From Bordetella parapertussis (GTDB lineage Bacteria > Pseudomonadota > Gammaproteobacteria > Burkholderiales > Burkholderiaceae_C), in contig CAMCWS010000056.1 in NCBI GenBank assembly GCA_945882755.1, positions 1 to 13,743 on the forward strand: DNA of 13,743 nt, given 5' to 3'. The notes under the pieces were generated by a model. The model was not told where the DNA came from, did no database searches, and was given only the letters and a program-made list of their open reading frames with translations. Position 1 is the stretch's first letter, and each line of letters begins with the position of its first letter. The position numbers were made by a program, and so were the translations under genes. Shown piece after piece: positions 1-8,047 of this stretch.

Positions 1-414
<414 letters not shown>

Positions 415-473
415 TCAAGAAACTCATCAACTAAAGAAAGTAGCAGACGAGCCACTGGGGTCGGTAAGCTGCA

Positions 474-499
474 GATTGCTTCGCTGCGCTCGCAATGAC
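474..499 (-). repeat. Inverted copy of the REP-like repeat
   Basis: The reverse complement matches 26 bases of the 30-mer at 1-30 without mismatch. It is the inner of two copies to the right of the GIY-YIG gene, in opposite orientation to the left pair. Confidence 0.9.
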
Positions 500-515
500 A
501 GCAGAGGCAAAGACG

Positions 516-545
516 GGGGATTGCTTCGCTTCGCTCGCAATGACG
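516..545 (-). repeat. Second inverted copy of the REP-like repeat
   Basis: The reverse complement matches the full 30-mer at 1-30 with one difference (C to A at repeat position 15). It ends about 20 bp before the preferred moaA start and is read in frame by an over-extended moaA frame as the peptide DCFASLAMT, a familiar sign of translated repeat rather than protein. Confidence 0.9.
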
Positions 546-566
546 GGCATCGGGCACAATGACGGG

Positions 567-1724
567 ATGTCAGAACGTGTCATTTCTCTCTTCGATCTTC
601 GCAACCGCCCTGCCGTCATTCCGGCCACGCCCATCCCAGCCTCCGGCCTGCTCGGCGACCAACGCGGCCGACCCTTGCGGGACCTGCGCATCAGCGTGAC
701 CGACCGCTGCAACTTCCGCTGCAACTACTGCATGCCTAAGGAAGTGTTCAACAACGATTACAAATACCTGCCGCATTCATCGCTTCTAAGCTTTGAAGAA
801 ATCACCCGCATCGCTTCGCTGTTTGTGGCGCATGGGGTGCAAAAACTGCGCTTGACGGGCGGCGAACCGCTGTTGCGCAAGAATTTGGAAGTGCTGATTG
901 AGCAATTGGCAGCTTTGCGAACACCTGAAGGCAAAGCTTTGGACTTGACGCTCACCACCAATGGCTCGCTGCTGCGCCGCAAAGCCGCAGGTTTGAAGGC
1001 CGCTGGTTTGCAGCGCGTGACGATCAGCTTGGATGGTTTGAATGACGACATCTTCCGCGCCATGAACGACGTGGACTTCCCCGTCGCCGATGTGTTGGAC
1101 GGCATCGAAGCTGCCAAAGAAGCGGGCTTGGGCCAAGACGCCAAAGGCGGCTTCAGCGGTTTGAAAATCAACATGGTGGTGAAGAAAAGCACCAACCTGA
1201 GCGAAATCATCCCCATGGCGCGGCACTTTCGCGGCAGCGGCCTCACACTTCGCTTCATCGAGTACATGGATGTGGGCGAGACCAACGGTTGGCAAATGGA
1301 CGAGGTGCTGCCCTCGGCTGAACTCATCAAGCTGCTGCAAGCCGAGTTCCCCTTGGTTCAACTCGAACCCTCGACTCCTGGCGAAACCGCACAGCGCTGG
1401 GGATACGCCAATGCCCAAGGCGAGTTCGACCCCAGTCTGGGCGAAGTAGGCGTCATCAGCAGCGTGACCCAAGCGTTTTGTGGCGACTGCAACCGCGCAC
1501 GCTTGTCTACCGAAGGACAGCTTTATCTGTGCTTGTTTGCGGCGACTGGCCACGATTTGCGCAGCCTGTTGCGCAACGGTGCCACAGACGCGGATATCGC
1601 GTCCGCCATTGGGCTGATTTGGCAACAGCGAGACGATCGCTACTCCGAGTTGCGCGGCCTGAACCTTCAGCCACTGCCCGCATCTGGCCAAAAGCGTGTC
1701 GAGATGAGCTACATCGGCGGTTGA
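567..1724 (+). CDS. moaA: GTP 3',8-cyclase MoaA (molybdenum cofactor step 1)
   Basis: Radical SAM enzyme that, with MoaC, converts GTP to cyclic pyranopterin monophosphate in the cytoplasm. The radical SAM cluster motif is C48-x3-C52-x2-C55 in [10 protein letters not shown], followed by [10 protein letters not shown] second 4Fe-4S cluster that binds GTP is given by C305, C308 and C322. The C-terminus ends in the conserved Gly-Gly (MSYIGG). At 385 residues it is slightly longer than E. coli MoaA because of an N-terminal extension of about 35 residues, which I recall as usual in Burkholderiales. The start at 567 ([11 protein letters not shown]) is chosen because the frame upstream to 495 is translated repeat. 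No strong Shine-Dalgarno sequence precedes it. Its stop overlaps mobA by ATGA, so the two are probably translationally coupled. Confidence 0.95.
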   Translation: MSERVISLFDLRNRPAVIPATPIPASGLLGDQRGRPLRDLRISVTDRCNFRCNYCMPKEVFNNDYKYLPHSSLLSFEEITRIASLFVAHGVQKLRLTGGEPLLRKNLEVLIEQLAALRTPEGKALDLTLTTNGSLLRRKAAGLKAAGLQRVTISLDGLNDDIFRAMNDVDFPVADVLDGIEAAKEAGLGQDAKGGFSGLKINMVVKKSTNLSEIIPMARHFRGSGLTLRFIEYMDVGETNGWQMDEVLPSAELIKLLQAEFPLVQLEPSTPGETAQRWGYANAQGEFDPSLGEVGVISSVTQAFCGDCNRARLSTEGQLYLCLFAATGHDLRSLLRNGATDADIASAIGLIWQQRDDRYSELRGLNLQPLPASGQKRVEMSYIGG

Positions 1725-2350
1725 TGATCGCTCCAACGCCTGACAACATCACGGGCTGGGTGCTGGCCGGTGGTCAAGCCCAACGCATGGGCGGGGTAGA
1801 CAAAGGTTTGCAACTCTTCCAAGGTCAAGCCTTGGCATTACGCGCTGCACAGCGCTTGGCGTCACAAGTACATCTCGTGAAACTCAATGCGAATCGCCAT
1901 CTCCCAGACTATGCAAGCTGGGGCTACGACGTCCACGCCGATAGCTTGAGCGGTTTTGCAGGGCCTTTGGCTGGCATGCTGACAGGCTTGCAGCATTGCG
2001 CCACCGAATGGCTGCTATGCGTGCCTTGCGACAGTCCTTTTTTTCCGCTGGATTTGGCTTACCGCCTTGGCATGGCGGTGGATGCAGAACAGTCCACCAT
2101 GGCAGTTGCGTGGGCGCCCGAGGTCGATGCACAGGGGGACACGGTTTGCCGACCTCAACCGGTGTTTTGCTTGCTACACCGTTCTTTGCAAACAAGTCTG
2201 CGTGATTTTTTGCACAGTGGGGGACGCAAAATTGACGCTTGGACCACGCAACACGCCAATGCACGAATGGATTTCAACCTGCCCCACGATACCCGCCATG
2301 CGTTTGCCAACGCCAACACATGGCAAGAACTCAAGGACTTGGAAGGCTAA
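1724..2350 (+). CDS. mobA: Molybdenum cofactor guanylyltransferase MobA
   Basis: Transfers GMP from GTP to Mo-molybdopterin, giving the guanine dinucleotide cofactor used by DMSO-reductase-family enzymes. The nucleotide-binding signature LAGGQAQRMGGVDKG spans residues 14-28, with K27 as the usual GTP contact. GFAGPLAGM (78-86) and VPCDSPF (100-106, with metal-binding D103) follow as expected. The 208-residue length fits the family. The longer open frame starting at 1478 only overlaps moaA; ATG 1724 overlaps the moaA stop as ATGA and places the signature at the normal distance from the N-terminus. The 3' end overlaps the stop of the convergent efflux gene by four bases, with no spacer. A hairpin, CGGTTT-TGGCAG-AAACCG (2352-2369), lies just past the stop but lacks a T tract. 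Confidence 0.93.
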   Translation: MIAPTPDNITGWVLAGGQAQRMGGVDKGLQLFQGQALALRAAQRLASQVHLVKLNANRHLPDYASWGYDVHADSLSGFAGPLAGMLTGLQHCATEWLLCVPCDSPFFPLDLAYRLGMAVDAEQSTMAVAWAPEVDAQGDTVCRPQPVFCLLHRSLQTSLRDFLHSGGRKIDAWTTQHANARMDFNLPHDTRHAFANANTWQELKDLEG

Positions 2351-5300
2351 GCGGTTTTGGCAGAAACCGTGTCTTCCTCGAAGACGGTTTGAATCGGCCC
2401 AGGCGTTCCCTTGCGGGCAAACAAGGAGTACATGGTGGGCACCACAAAAATGGTCAACAAGGTACCCAAGGACATGCCTCCCACAATCACCCAGCCAATT
2501 TGCTGACGGCTTTCTGAGCCAGCGCCAGTGGCCAAGGCCAAGGGAATGGCACCTAAAACCATGGCGCCAGTGGTCATCAAAATCGGGCGCAAACGCAAGG
2601 TGGCCGATTTGTGAACAGCGTCTATCGCACTCATGCCCGTCATGCGCAATTGGTTGGCAAACTCAACAATCAAAATGCCATGCTTGGTGATCAAGCCCAC
2701 CAAGGTAATCAGCCCAATTTGGCTGTACACATTCAAGGTGCTGCCCGTCCACTGCAAAGCCAACAAGGCCCCCACCATCGACAAAGGCACCGATAGCAAG
2801 ATCACAAACGGGTCGACAAAGCTCTCGAACTGCGCCGCCAACACCAAGAAAATGAACACCAAGGCCAACACAAACACGCCAGTCAGTGAACCAGATGACT
2901 GCACAAACTCTCGGGAATTGCCGTTGACATCGGTGGAGTAGCCCGTTTTGAGCACTCTGCCAGTGACCTCTTTCATGAAGGCCAAGGACTGGCCCAAAGA
3001 ATAGTTGGGGGCCAAATTGGCGGTGAAGCTGACGCTGCGCCGCTGTGCAAAGTGGTTGAGTTCACGCGGCACCACCACTTCTTTCATTTTCACCAAGGCC
3101 GACAAAGGCACCATGGTGTCGGCACGGCCTCGAACAAAAATCTTCTCAACATCCAAGGGTGTATTACGGTTCTTGGCCTCGGTCTGCACCACCACGTCGT
3201 ACTTCTCACCTTCGCGCTTGTATTGGGTCACGCTGCGACCGCCCATGGCGGTTTCCACCGCGCGGGCAATCACATCCACAGGGATGCCTAAATCAGCGGC
3301 ACGCTCACGGTCCACCTCTAAGCTGATCTCGGGCTTGTTCAAGCGCAAGTCCACATCCAAGCTGACGATGCCGGGGTTTTTAGCGATCTCATCTTGAAGG
3401 GTCTTGGTGACTTTGGCCAGGTTTTCATAGCTGTCGTTGGTCAATACCACAAAGTTGAAAGGCCGCTCGCGAAAGGCTTGCCCCAAAGAAGGCGGCGTGA
3501 TGGGAAAAGCCATTACGCCAGACATGCCACCCATGGCGGGCATCATTTCGCGTGCCATGTCCAAGGTACTGCGTTTGCGTTCATCCCAAGGCAAAGCGCC
3601 CAAGAACACAGCGCCTTGGGCCACAGTGGGGTTGCCCACCACCGCAAAGAATTTATCGAACTCGCTGTATTTGCGGCCGATTTTCTCCAACATATTGACG
3701 TACTTTTGGGTGTAGTCCAGCGTCGCGCCATCCGGTCCGTTGATGATGACCAAAATCACACCACGGTCTTCCATGGGGGCTAATTCGCTCTTGGCATTGA
3801 TGAACAAATGGTATGAGCCATAGGCTGCTAGCAGCATGACACCCACCACCAACCAGCGGCGTGAAAACTCGACACCTCCAAAGCGCCAAGCGGTCAAGGT
3901 CCAACGCAACACATGACCATAGCCTCGGGTGAGCGAATCAAGCACCTGCCCCATGCCTTTGTCAAAAAACGATGGCTTAGAGTTGTGCTTGAGGAGTTTG
4001 GAACACATCATGGGCGAGAGCGACAAAGCCACCACGCCTGAGACCATGACAGAACCGGCCAAGGCCAAGGCAAATTCGGCAAACAACCTGCCCGTGCGTC
4101 CTGGGGTAAAGGCCAAGGGCGCAAACACCGCCACCAAGGTCAGGGTCATGGCGACCACCGCAAAACCAATTTCGCGAACGCCCTTGATGGAAGCCGCAAA
4201 TGGCTCCATGCCCTCTTCGATGTAGCGGTAAATGTTTTCTAGCACCACGATGGAGTCGTCGACCACCAAACCAATTGCCAGCACCAGCGCCAACAGGGTG
4301 AGCGAGTTGATGGAAAAGCCAAACAAGGCCATCAGCGCAAAAGTGCCGATCAGTGATACGGGGATGGTGATCAGCGGAATGATGGAGGCTCTGAGGGTTC
4401 GCAAAAACACAAAGATGACCAAAGAAACCAAGGCCGCCGCCTCGAAGATGGTGATGAAAACCGCTTCAATAGACTTTTCAATGAACACCGAAGAATCGTT
4501 GGCAACTTCGATGTTCACGCCAGAGGGCAGGTTTTCCTTGATGCGCGGCATCATGGCGGTAATGGCTTTGCTCAACTCCAAAGGGTTGGCTGTGGAGTTA
4601 CGAAGAACGCCCAGCGCAATCGATTCGTTGCCGTTGTAGCGAACCGAAAATCGCTCTGCCAAGGGGCCTTGTTCTATGCGGGCCACGTCACTGAGTCGAA
4701 TAGCCATGCCATTGACGTTGCGAATCACAATGTCGGCAAATTCTTCGGGCGTGCGCAAATCGGTGGCGGTGGTGATGTTGAACTCACGCATCTGGCTCTC
4801 TACCCTGCCAGCCGGAACCTCTACATTGGACTTGCGCAAAGCGTCCTCGATGTCTTGGGTGGTCAGGCGGTAGGCGGCCAGACGGTCGGTGTCCAGCCAC
4901 ACCCGCATGGCGTATTTGCGCTCACCAAAAATACGCACGTCGGCAACACCAGGCGCGGTTTGCATCATCGGCTTGGCAATGCGGTTGGCCAAGTCGGTAA
5001 GTTGCAAGGTGTTCATGGTGTCTGAACTGAAGGACAACCAAATCACCGGTTGAGCATCAGCCTCCACCTTGGCAATCACAGGTTCATCGATACCCACGGG
5101 CAGTCGCTGACGAACGCGTGACACTTTGTCACGCACATCCGAGGCAGCGGCATCCGGGTCACGCGTTAACAAAAATTTAACGGTGATTTGACTTTGCTCT
5201 TGGCGGCTGATGGAGGTGATGACGTCCAAGCCCTCCACACCTGAGAGCGAGTCTTCCAGCACTTTGCTGACCTGCGACTCGACCACCGCGCTGGACGCAC

Positions 5301-5457
5301 CGACATAGCGGGTCTCTACGGTGACGGTAGGGTTGTCAATCTTGGGGTACTCGCGAATAACCAATCGGTTGAACGACACCACGCCGACCAACACAATCAG
5401 CAGGGACAAGACGGTGGCGAATACCGGTCGACGTATCGACAGCTCTGGCAATTGCAT
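2347..5457 (-). CDS. RND multidrug efflux pump, inner-membrane permease (HAE-1 type)
   Basis: This 1036-residue protein has the AcrB/MexB architecture: an N-terminal transmembrane helix (about 11-29), a large periplasmic porter and docking loop, a central helix bundle, a second periplasmic loop and a C-terminal bundle. The proton-relay residues are present: the pair D400-D401 in LVVDDSIVVLEN and K925 in LITKHGILIVEF, equivalent to AcrB D407, D408 and K940. This indicates a hydrophobic/amphiphilic drug exporter, not a metal-type CusA. The frame could extend to 5496, but MQLPELSIRRPVF at 5457 is the typical RND start and lies one base after the stop of the membrane fusion protein gene, so the two genes form an operon. 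No outer-membrane factor gene is in the window, so a TolC-like channel encoded elsewhere is inferred. The substrate cannot be read from sequence. The stop overlaps that of convergent mobA. Confidence 0.93.
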   Translation of the reverse strand: MQLPELSIRRPVFATVLSLLIVLVGVVSFNRLVIREYPKIDNPTVTVETRYVGASSAVVESQVSKVLEDSLSGVEGLDVITSISRQEQSQITVKFLLTRDPDAAASDVRDKVSRVRQRLPVGIDEPVIAKVEADAQPVIWLSFSSDTMNTLQLTDLANRIAKPMMQTAPGVADVRIFGERKYAMRVWLDTDRLAAYRLTTQDIEDALRKSNVEVPAGRVESQMREFNITTATDLRTPEEFADIVIRNVNGMAIRLSDVARIEQGPLAERFSVRYNGNESIALGVLRNSTANPLELSKAITAMMPRIKENLPSGVNIEVANDSSVFIEKSIEAVFITIFEAAALVSLVIFVFLRTLRASIIPLITIPVSLIGTFALMALFGFSINSLTLLALVLAIGLVVDDSIVVLENIYRYIEEGMEPFAASIKGVREIGFAVVAMTLTLVAVFAPLAFTPGRTGRLFAEFALALAGSVMVSGVVALSLSPMMCSKLLKHNSKPSFFDKGMGQVLDSLTRGYGHVLRWTLTAWRFGGVEFSRRWLVVGVMLLAAYGSYHLFINAKSELAPMEDRGVILVIINGPDGATLDYTQKYVNMLEKIGRKYSEFDKFFAVVGNPTVAQGAVFLGALPWDERKRSTLDMAREMMPAMGGMSGVMAFPITPPSLGQAFRERPFNFVVLTNDSYENLAKVTKTLQDEIAKNPGIVSLDVDLRLNKPEISLEVDRERAADLGIPVDVIARAVETAMGGRSVTQYKREGEKYDVVVQTEAKNRNTPLDVEKIFVRGRADTMVPLSALVKMKEVVVPRELNHFAQRRSVSFTANLAPNYSLGQSLAFMKEVTGRVLKTGYSTDVNGNSREFVQSSGSLTGVFVLALVFIFLVLAAQFESFVDPFVILLSVPLSMVGALLALQWTGSTLNVYSQIGLITLVGLITKHGILIVEFANQLRMTGMSAIDAVHKSATLRLRPILMTTGAMVLGAIPLALATGAGSESRQQIGWVIVGGMSLGTLLTIFVVPTMYSLFARKGTPGPIQTVFEEDTVSAKTA

Positions 5458-5458
5458 C

Positions 5459-6793
5459 TCAGTTCCTAGACTCGGCGACACGCAAAGCGGTGCCATCTTT
5501 TTGGAGTCGATGCTGGCCAGCCACCACCACCGTGTCCTGAGCGGTCAAGCCAGACAAAATTTCAACCCGCCCGGGGTGGCGAGCGCCCAACTTGACCTCG
5601 GTACGCAAGGACACCAGCTTGGTCTCTGGGGGCAAGGGACCGGCACCAGATACGGCCTCTGGTGGCACCGCACGAATCACAAATTGCTTGCCGGCCATGG
5701 GAACAAGGGCCTCTTCAGGTATGGACAAAGCCTCGTTTTTGAGTGCGAACAAGGCATTGACGCGGGCAAACATGCCTGGGCGCAAAGGACCTGCAGGCGT
5801 GAATTTTTCCATGGCTTGCGCAGGCCTTGGCGGACAGGCCGCGTCTGGGAGAGTGGGGCTGGGTAGGGCCACCGCGGGTTCCAAGGGTTTCAGGGTTGCC
5901 GCACCTTTTTTGGTGAGCGCTTCACCGGGGCCGTCATTGCGCAACACAGCTCTGACACTGATGGAGCGGCCATTGGCATCAATCAAGGGGTCAATCGCCT
6001 CGACACGGGCTTGGTAGGTACTTCCCGACAAGGCGTCAATCACCACCTCTACGGTTTGTTTGGGGGACAACTTGCTTTGGTAACGTTCTGGCAAGCGGAA
6101 ATCGACATACAGCTGCGTGAGGTCTTCCAAGTTCACCATGTCCGCGCCATCTTTGACAAAGTCGCCCACGTTGATATTGCGCAATCCCACGGTGCCGCTG
6201 AAAGGGGCCACGATGCGCATACGCTCCCAGCGGGCACAGGTAAGCGCCACCTGCGCTTGTGCCACTTGCAAACTGGCTTGGCTTTCATCAAGCGAACGCT
6301 GGGCAATAAAGCCTTTCTCGACCAACTCTTGGTTACGCTTGTGGTTAGCTTGAGCGATGGACATTTGCGCTTGCGCTTGTTGTATTTCAGCGCGTTGCAA
6401 GGTGTCATCGAGCTGCACCAGCATTTGCCCTTTGCGCACTTGGCTGCCGTCAGCAAAACCCAAAGCGACAACGCGGCCGGCAACTTCAGGGCGCAGTATG
6501 GTGTTTTGGCGAGATTTGAGCGTACCCACGGTTTGCGCATCGTCGCGCAAGGTGGATTGTTCGACTTTGGCGACTTCAACGCCCATGGCCCGAGGCGGTC
6601 CAGCGGGAGCACCACCAGGACCGGCCCCAGGTGCGCCAGCAGGCGCAGCAGGTTTAGCTCCTGCAGCAGGAGCGGCGACTGTGCCAGCGCTAACAGCGGC
6701 TGCAGAGGGTTTGTTTTGGTACCACCAGCCGCCTACAGCAGCCACCGCGATACCTACAACCGCTACAGCGGTGATCATGTTTTTCGAAGCCAT
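5459..6793 (-). CDS. RND efflux periplasmic adaptor (membrane fusion protein)
   Basis: This 444-residue protein bridges the pump to an outer-membrane channel. It has an N-terminal membrane anchor (about 6-24), an Ala/Pro/Gly-rich periplasmic linker (about 31-70), a lipoyl half-motif (about 97-130), a coiled-coil hairpin (about 131-190), the second lipoyl half (APFSGTVGLRNINVGDFV, 196-213), then beta-barrel and membrane-proximal domains. Odd points: about 48 mostly Ala/Pro/Lys-rich residues (about 288-335, with a single CPP) interrupt the beta-barrel strand region just before the usual LRPGMFARV, and a smaller Pro/Gly insert lies at about 378-391. It is the first gene of the operon. A palindrome and a TTGACA box lie immediately upstream. 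The start follows AAGGG, which is rather distant from the ATG. Confidence 0.9.
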   Translation of the reverse strand: MASKNMITAVAVVGIAVAAVGGWWYQNKPSAAAVSAGTVAAPAAGAKPAAPAGAPGAGPGGAPAGPPRAMGVEVAKVEQSTLRDDAQTVGTLKSRQNTILRPEVAGRVVALGFADGSQVRKGQMLVQLDDTLQRAEIQQAQAQMSIAQANHKRNQELVEKGFIAQRSLDESQASLQVAQAQVALTCARWERMRIVAPFSGTVGLRNINVGDFVKDGADMVNLEDLTQLYVDFRLPERYQSKLSPKQTVEVVIDALSGSTYQARVEAIDPLIDANGRSISVRAVLRNDGPGEALTKKGAATLKPLEPAVALPSPTLPDAACPPRPAQAMEKFTPAGPLRPGMFARVNALFALKNEALSIPEEALVPMAGKQFVIRAVPPEAVSGAGPLPPETKLVSLRTEVKLGARHPGRVEILSGLTAQDTVVVAGQHRLQKDGTALRVAESRN

Positions 6794-6818
6794 AAGTGAT
6801 CAAAAACCCTTGAAAGTT

Positions 6819-6851
6819 ATCGGGTCATTATCAACCCGATTGAACTGTCAA
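6819..6851 (-). promoter_or_regulatory. Palindrome and TTGACA box ahead of the RND operon
   Basis: On the minus strand a perfect TTGACA (6846-6851) precedes a 7-8-7 inverted repeat, ATCGGGT...ACCCGAT (6819-6840), whose loop contains GATAAT. The box-to-GATAAT spacing is only 13 bases, so this is not a standard sigma-70 promoter as it stands. The palindrome lies 26 bases before the adaptor start and overlaps the last codons of rnhA. TetR- or MarR-type operators commonly lie in this position before RND genes; that role is inferred. It has no T tract, so a terminator is less likely. Confidence 0.4.
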
Positions 6852-7277
6852 GACACCTTGGTTTGCTAAGGCATCAGCGCGTTCATTTCCGGGGTCGCCC
6901 GAATGACCTTTGACCCAGCGCCACTCAATGTGATGTCCGCTCTGAGACACCACTGAGTCCAATATTTGCCAAAGGTCGGCATTTTTCACCGGCTGTTTGG
7001 CTGCGGTTCTCCATCCCCGCGCTTTCCAACTGGGCAGCCATTCGGTGATGCCTTTGCGAACATACTCGCTGTCTAAATAGAGATGCACATGACAGGGGTG
7101 CTTCAAGGCTTGAAGCGCTTGAATGACTGCCATCAATTCCATGCGGTTGTTGGTGGTCAGCAATTCACCGCCAAACACATCACGCTCGGTCTCCCCGTAG
7201 CGTAAAAAAGCGCCCCAGCCGCCAGGGCCGGGGTTGCCTTTGCAAGCACCATCGGTATAAATAGTGACCAATTTCAT
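6831..7277 (-). CDS. rnhA: Ribonuclease HI
   Basis: Degrades the RNA strand of RNA-DNA hybrids, removing R-loops and primers, in the cytoplasm. The 148 residues contain the full active site: D9 in [15 protein letters not shown]47 in NNRMELMA, D69 in YLDSEYV and D135 in NERADALA, plus the catalytic-loop histidine H125 in VKGHSG. Length matches bacterial RNase HI. The ATG overlaps the stop of the upstream methyltransferase as ATGA, which supports this start and coupling. In many proteobacteria dnaQ follows rnhA; here the RND operon follows instead, 37 bp downstream. Confidence 0.96.
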   Translation of the reverse strand: MKLVTIYTDGACKGNPGPGGWGAFLRYGETERDVFGGELLTTNNRMELMAVIQALQALKHPCHVHLYLDSEYVRKGITEWLPSWKARGWRTAAKQPVKNADLWQILDSVVSQSGHHIEWRWVKGHSGDPGNERADALANQGVLTVQSG

Positions 7278-8047
7278 GGCCTGTGCTTGCTAGAGTTCAC
7301 TGTGGGAACGGCACTGACCGCGGTTTTGCGGGACGCCTTTTTCCATTGGGGACTGATGAGGTGCATGCCGCGTACGCGTTTAATGGCCACCAAAAAATAC
7401 ACCGAACCCAAAACGGGCCACCAACGGTCACCGGCTTTGTCCATCCATGCAAAGCGTTGCAACCATTTGTCCGACTCAAAAGAAGGTCGGTAAGCCCCAA
7501 AACACCCGCCTTCAATGTCAAAACTGAGTAAGCGCAACCAATCTCGCAAGCGCCAAGACGCAAGAAAGTCGACTTGTGGGGGCAAAAAGGGGGCCTGCCA
7601 CCCCAAGCGAGCATAGGCCTTGGCACGTTGTTGGCGAAGACCCCAAAGGCTCAGCGGGTTGAAGCCGCAAACCACCACGCGGCCATCGGGCACCAACACC
7701 CGTGCGACCTCACGCAAACAACTGTGCGGATCACGGCTGAGCTCCAGGGTGTGGGGCATGACCACCAAATCGAGGCTTTGCTCGGAAAAAGGCAGGGCCA
7801 CATCATCGGTCAACAAACTGGGCACAGCGCCCTTGGAGGGCTGGTTTTCGCTCACCCAGCAATGCCGTATGCGGCTGCTTTGCAGCGCAGGCAGGCTTGA
7901 TAAACCCAGTTGCAAAGCATGGTAGCCAAAGATGTCTGCAATGACCTTGTCAAACTGGCGAGACTCCCATTCGCGCAGGTAGGCGCCAGCAGGTGTTTTC
8001 AGCCAATCATTCAAGTCCAAAGAGGTTTCTATAATTTGAGGATCCAT
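7274..8047 (-). CDS. YafS-like class I SAM-dependent methyltransferase
   Basis: A 257-residue protein of the type-11 methyltransferase group found beside rnhA and mltD in many proteobacteria (YafS in E. coli). The later half of the fold is recognisable: [18 protein letters not shown] (about 85-102), then a helix and [18 protein letters not shown] (about 113-130). The glycine-rich motif I that normally binds SAM is not seen in its usual GxGxG form; the corresponding region reads [13 protein letters not shown]. Substrate unknown. The usual gloB neighbour, often between this gene and mltD, is absent. Its ATG overlaps that of the divergent mltD by two bases, and no Shine-Dalgarno is evident, so a TTG start at codon 10 or 12 is possible. 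The stop overlaps the rnhA start. Confidence 0.8.
   Translation of the reverse strand: MDPQIIETSLDLNDWLKTPAGAYLREWESRQFDKVIADIFGYHALQLGLSSLPALQSSRIRHCWVSENQPSKGAVPSLLTDDVALPFSEQSLDLVVMPHTLELSRDPHSCLREVARVLVPDGRVVVCGFNPLSLWGLRQQRAKAYARLGWQAPFLPPQVDFLASWRLRDWLRLLSFDIEGGCFGAYRPSFESDKWLQRFAWMDKAGDRWWPVLGSVYFLVAIKRVRGMHLISPQWKKASRKTAVSAVPTVNSSKHRP
8030..8041 (+). promoter_or_regulatory. Candidate -10 element and RBS for mltD
   Basis: A perfect TATAAT (8030-8035) lies ten bases before the mltD ATG, and GAGG (8038-8041) lies four bases before it. No good -35 was found. If TATAAT is used, transcription would begin around 8041-8043, making the mRNA nearly leaderless and leaving the GAGG outside or at the very edge of it. 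The sequence is inside the methyltransferase coding region, so the match may be partly chance. Confidence 0.35.

Larger units (their letters stand above)
415..566. other. Repeat-rich spacer between GIY-YIG gene and moaA
   Basis: This spacer of about 150 bases holds two inverted copies of the left-hand repeat plus a short remnant, CAATGACGGG, at 557-566 directly before the moaA ATG. No convincing promoter for moaA and no typical intrinsic terminator for the GIY-YIG gene was seen. Short open frames here are translated repeats, not genes. Confidence 0.6.

Noticed and set aside
786..1736. 316-residue minus-strand frame opposite moaA
   Set aside because: It is antisense to a clear MoaA; its composition (His, Gln, Ala, Val) is that of a shadow frame, and no domain is recognisable.
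6011..6799. 262-residue plus-strand frame opposite the membrane fusion protein gene
   Set aside because: It is a shadow frame of a convincing adaptor gene with no family features of its own.
6819..6840. Intrinsic terminator for rnhA
   Set aside because: The seven-pair palindrome is not followed by a T tract on either strand, and it overlaps the rnhA stop codon; an operator is more likely.
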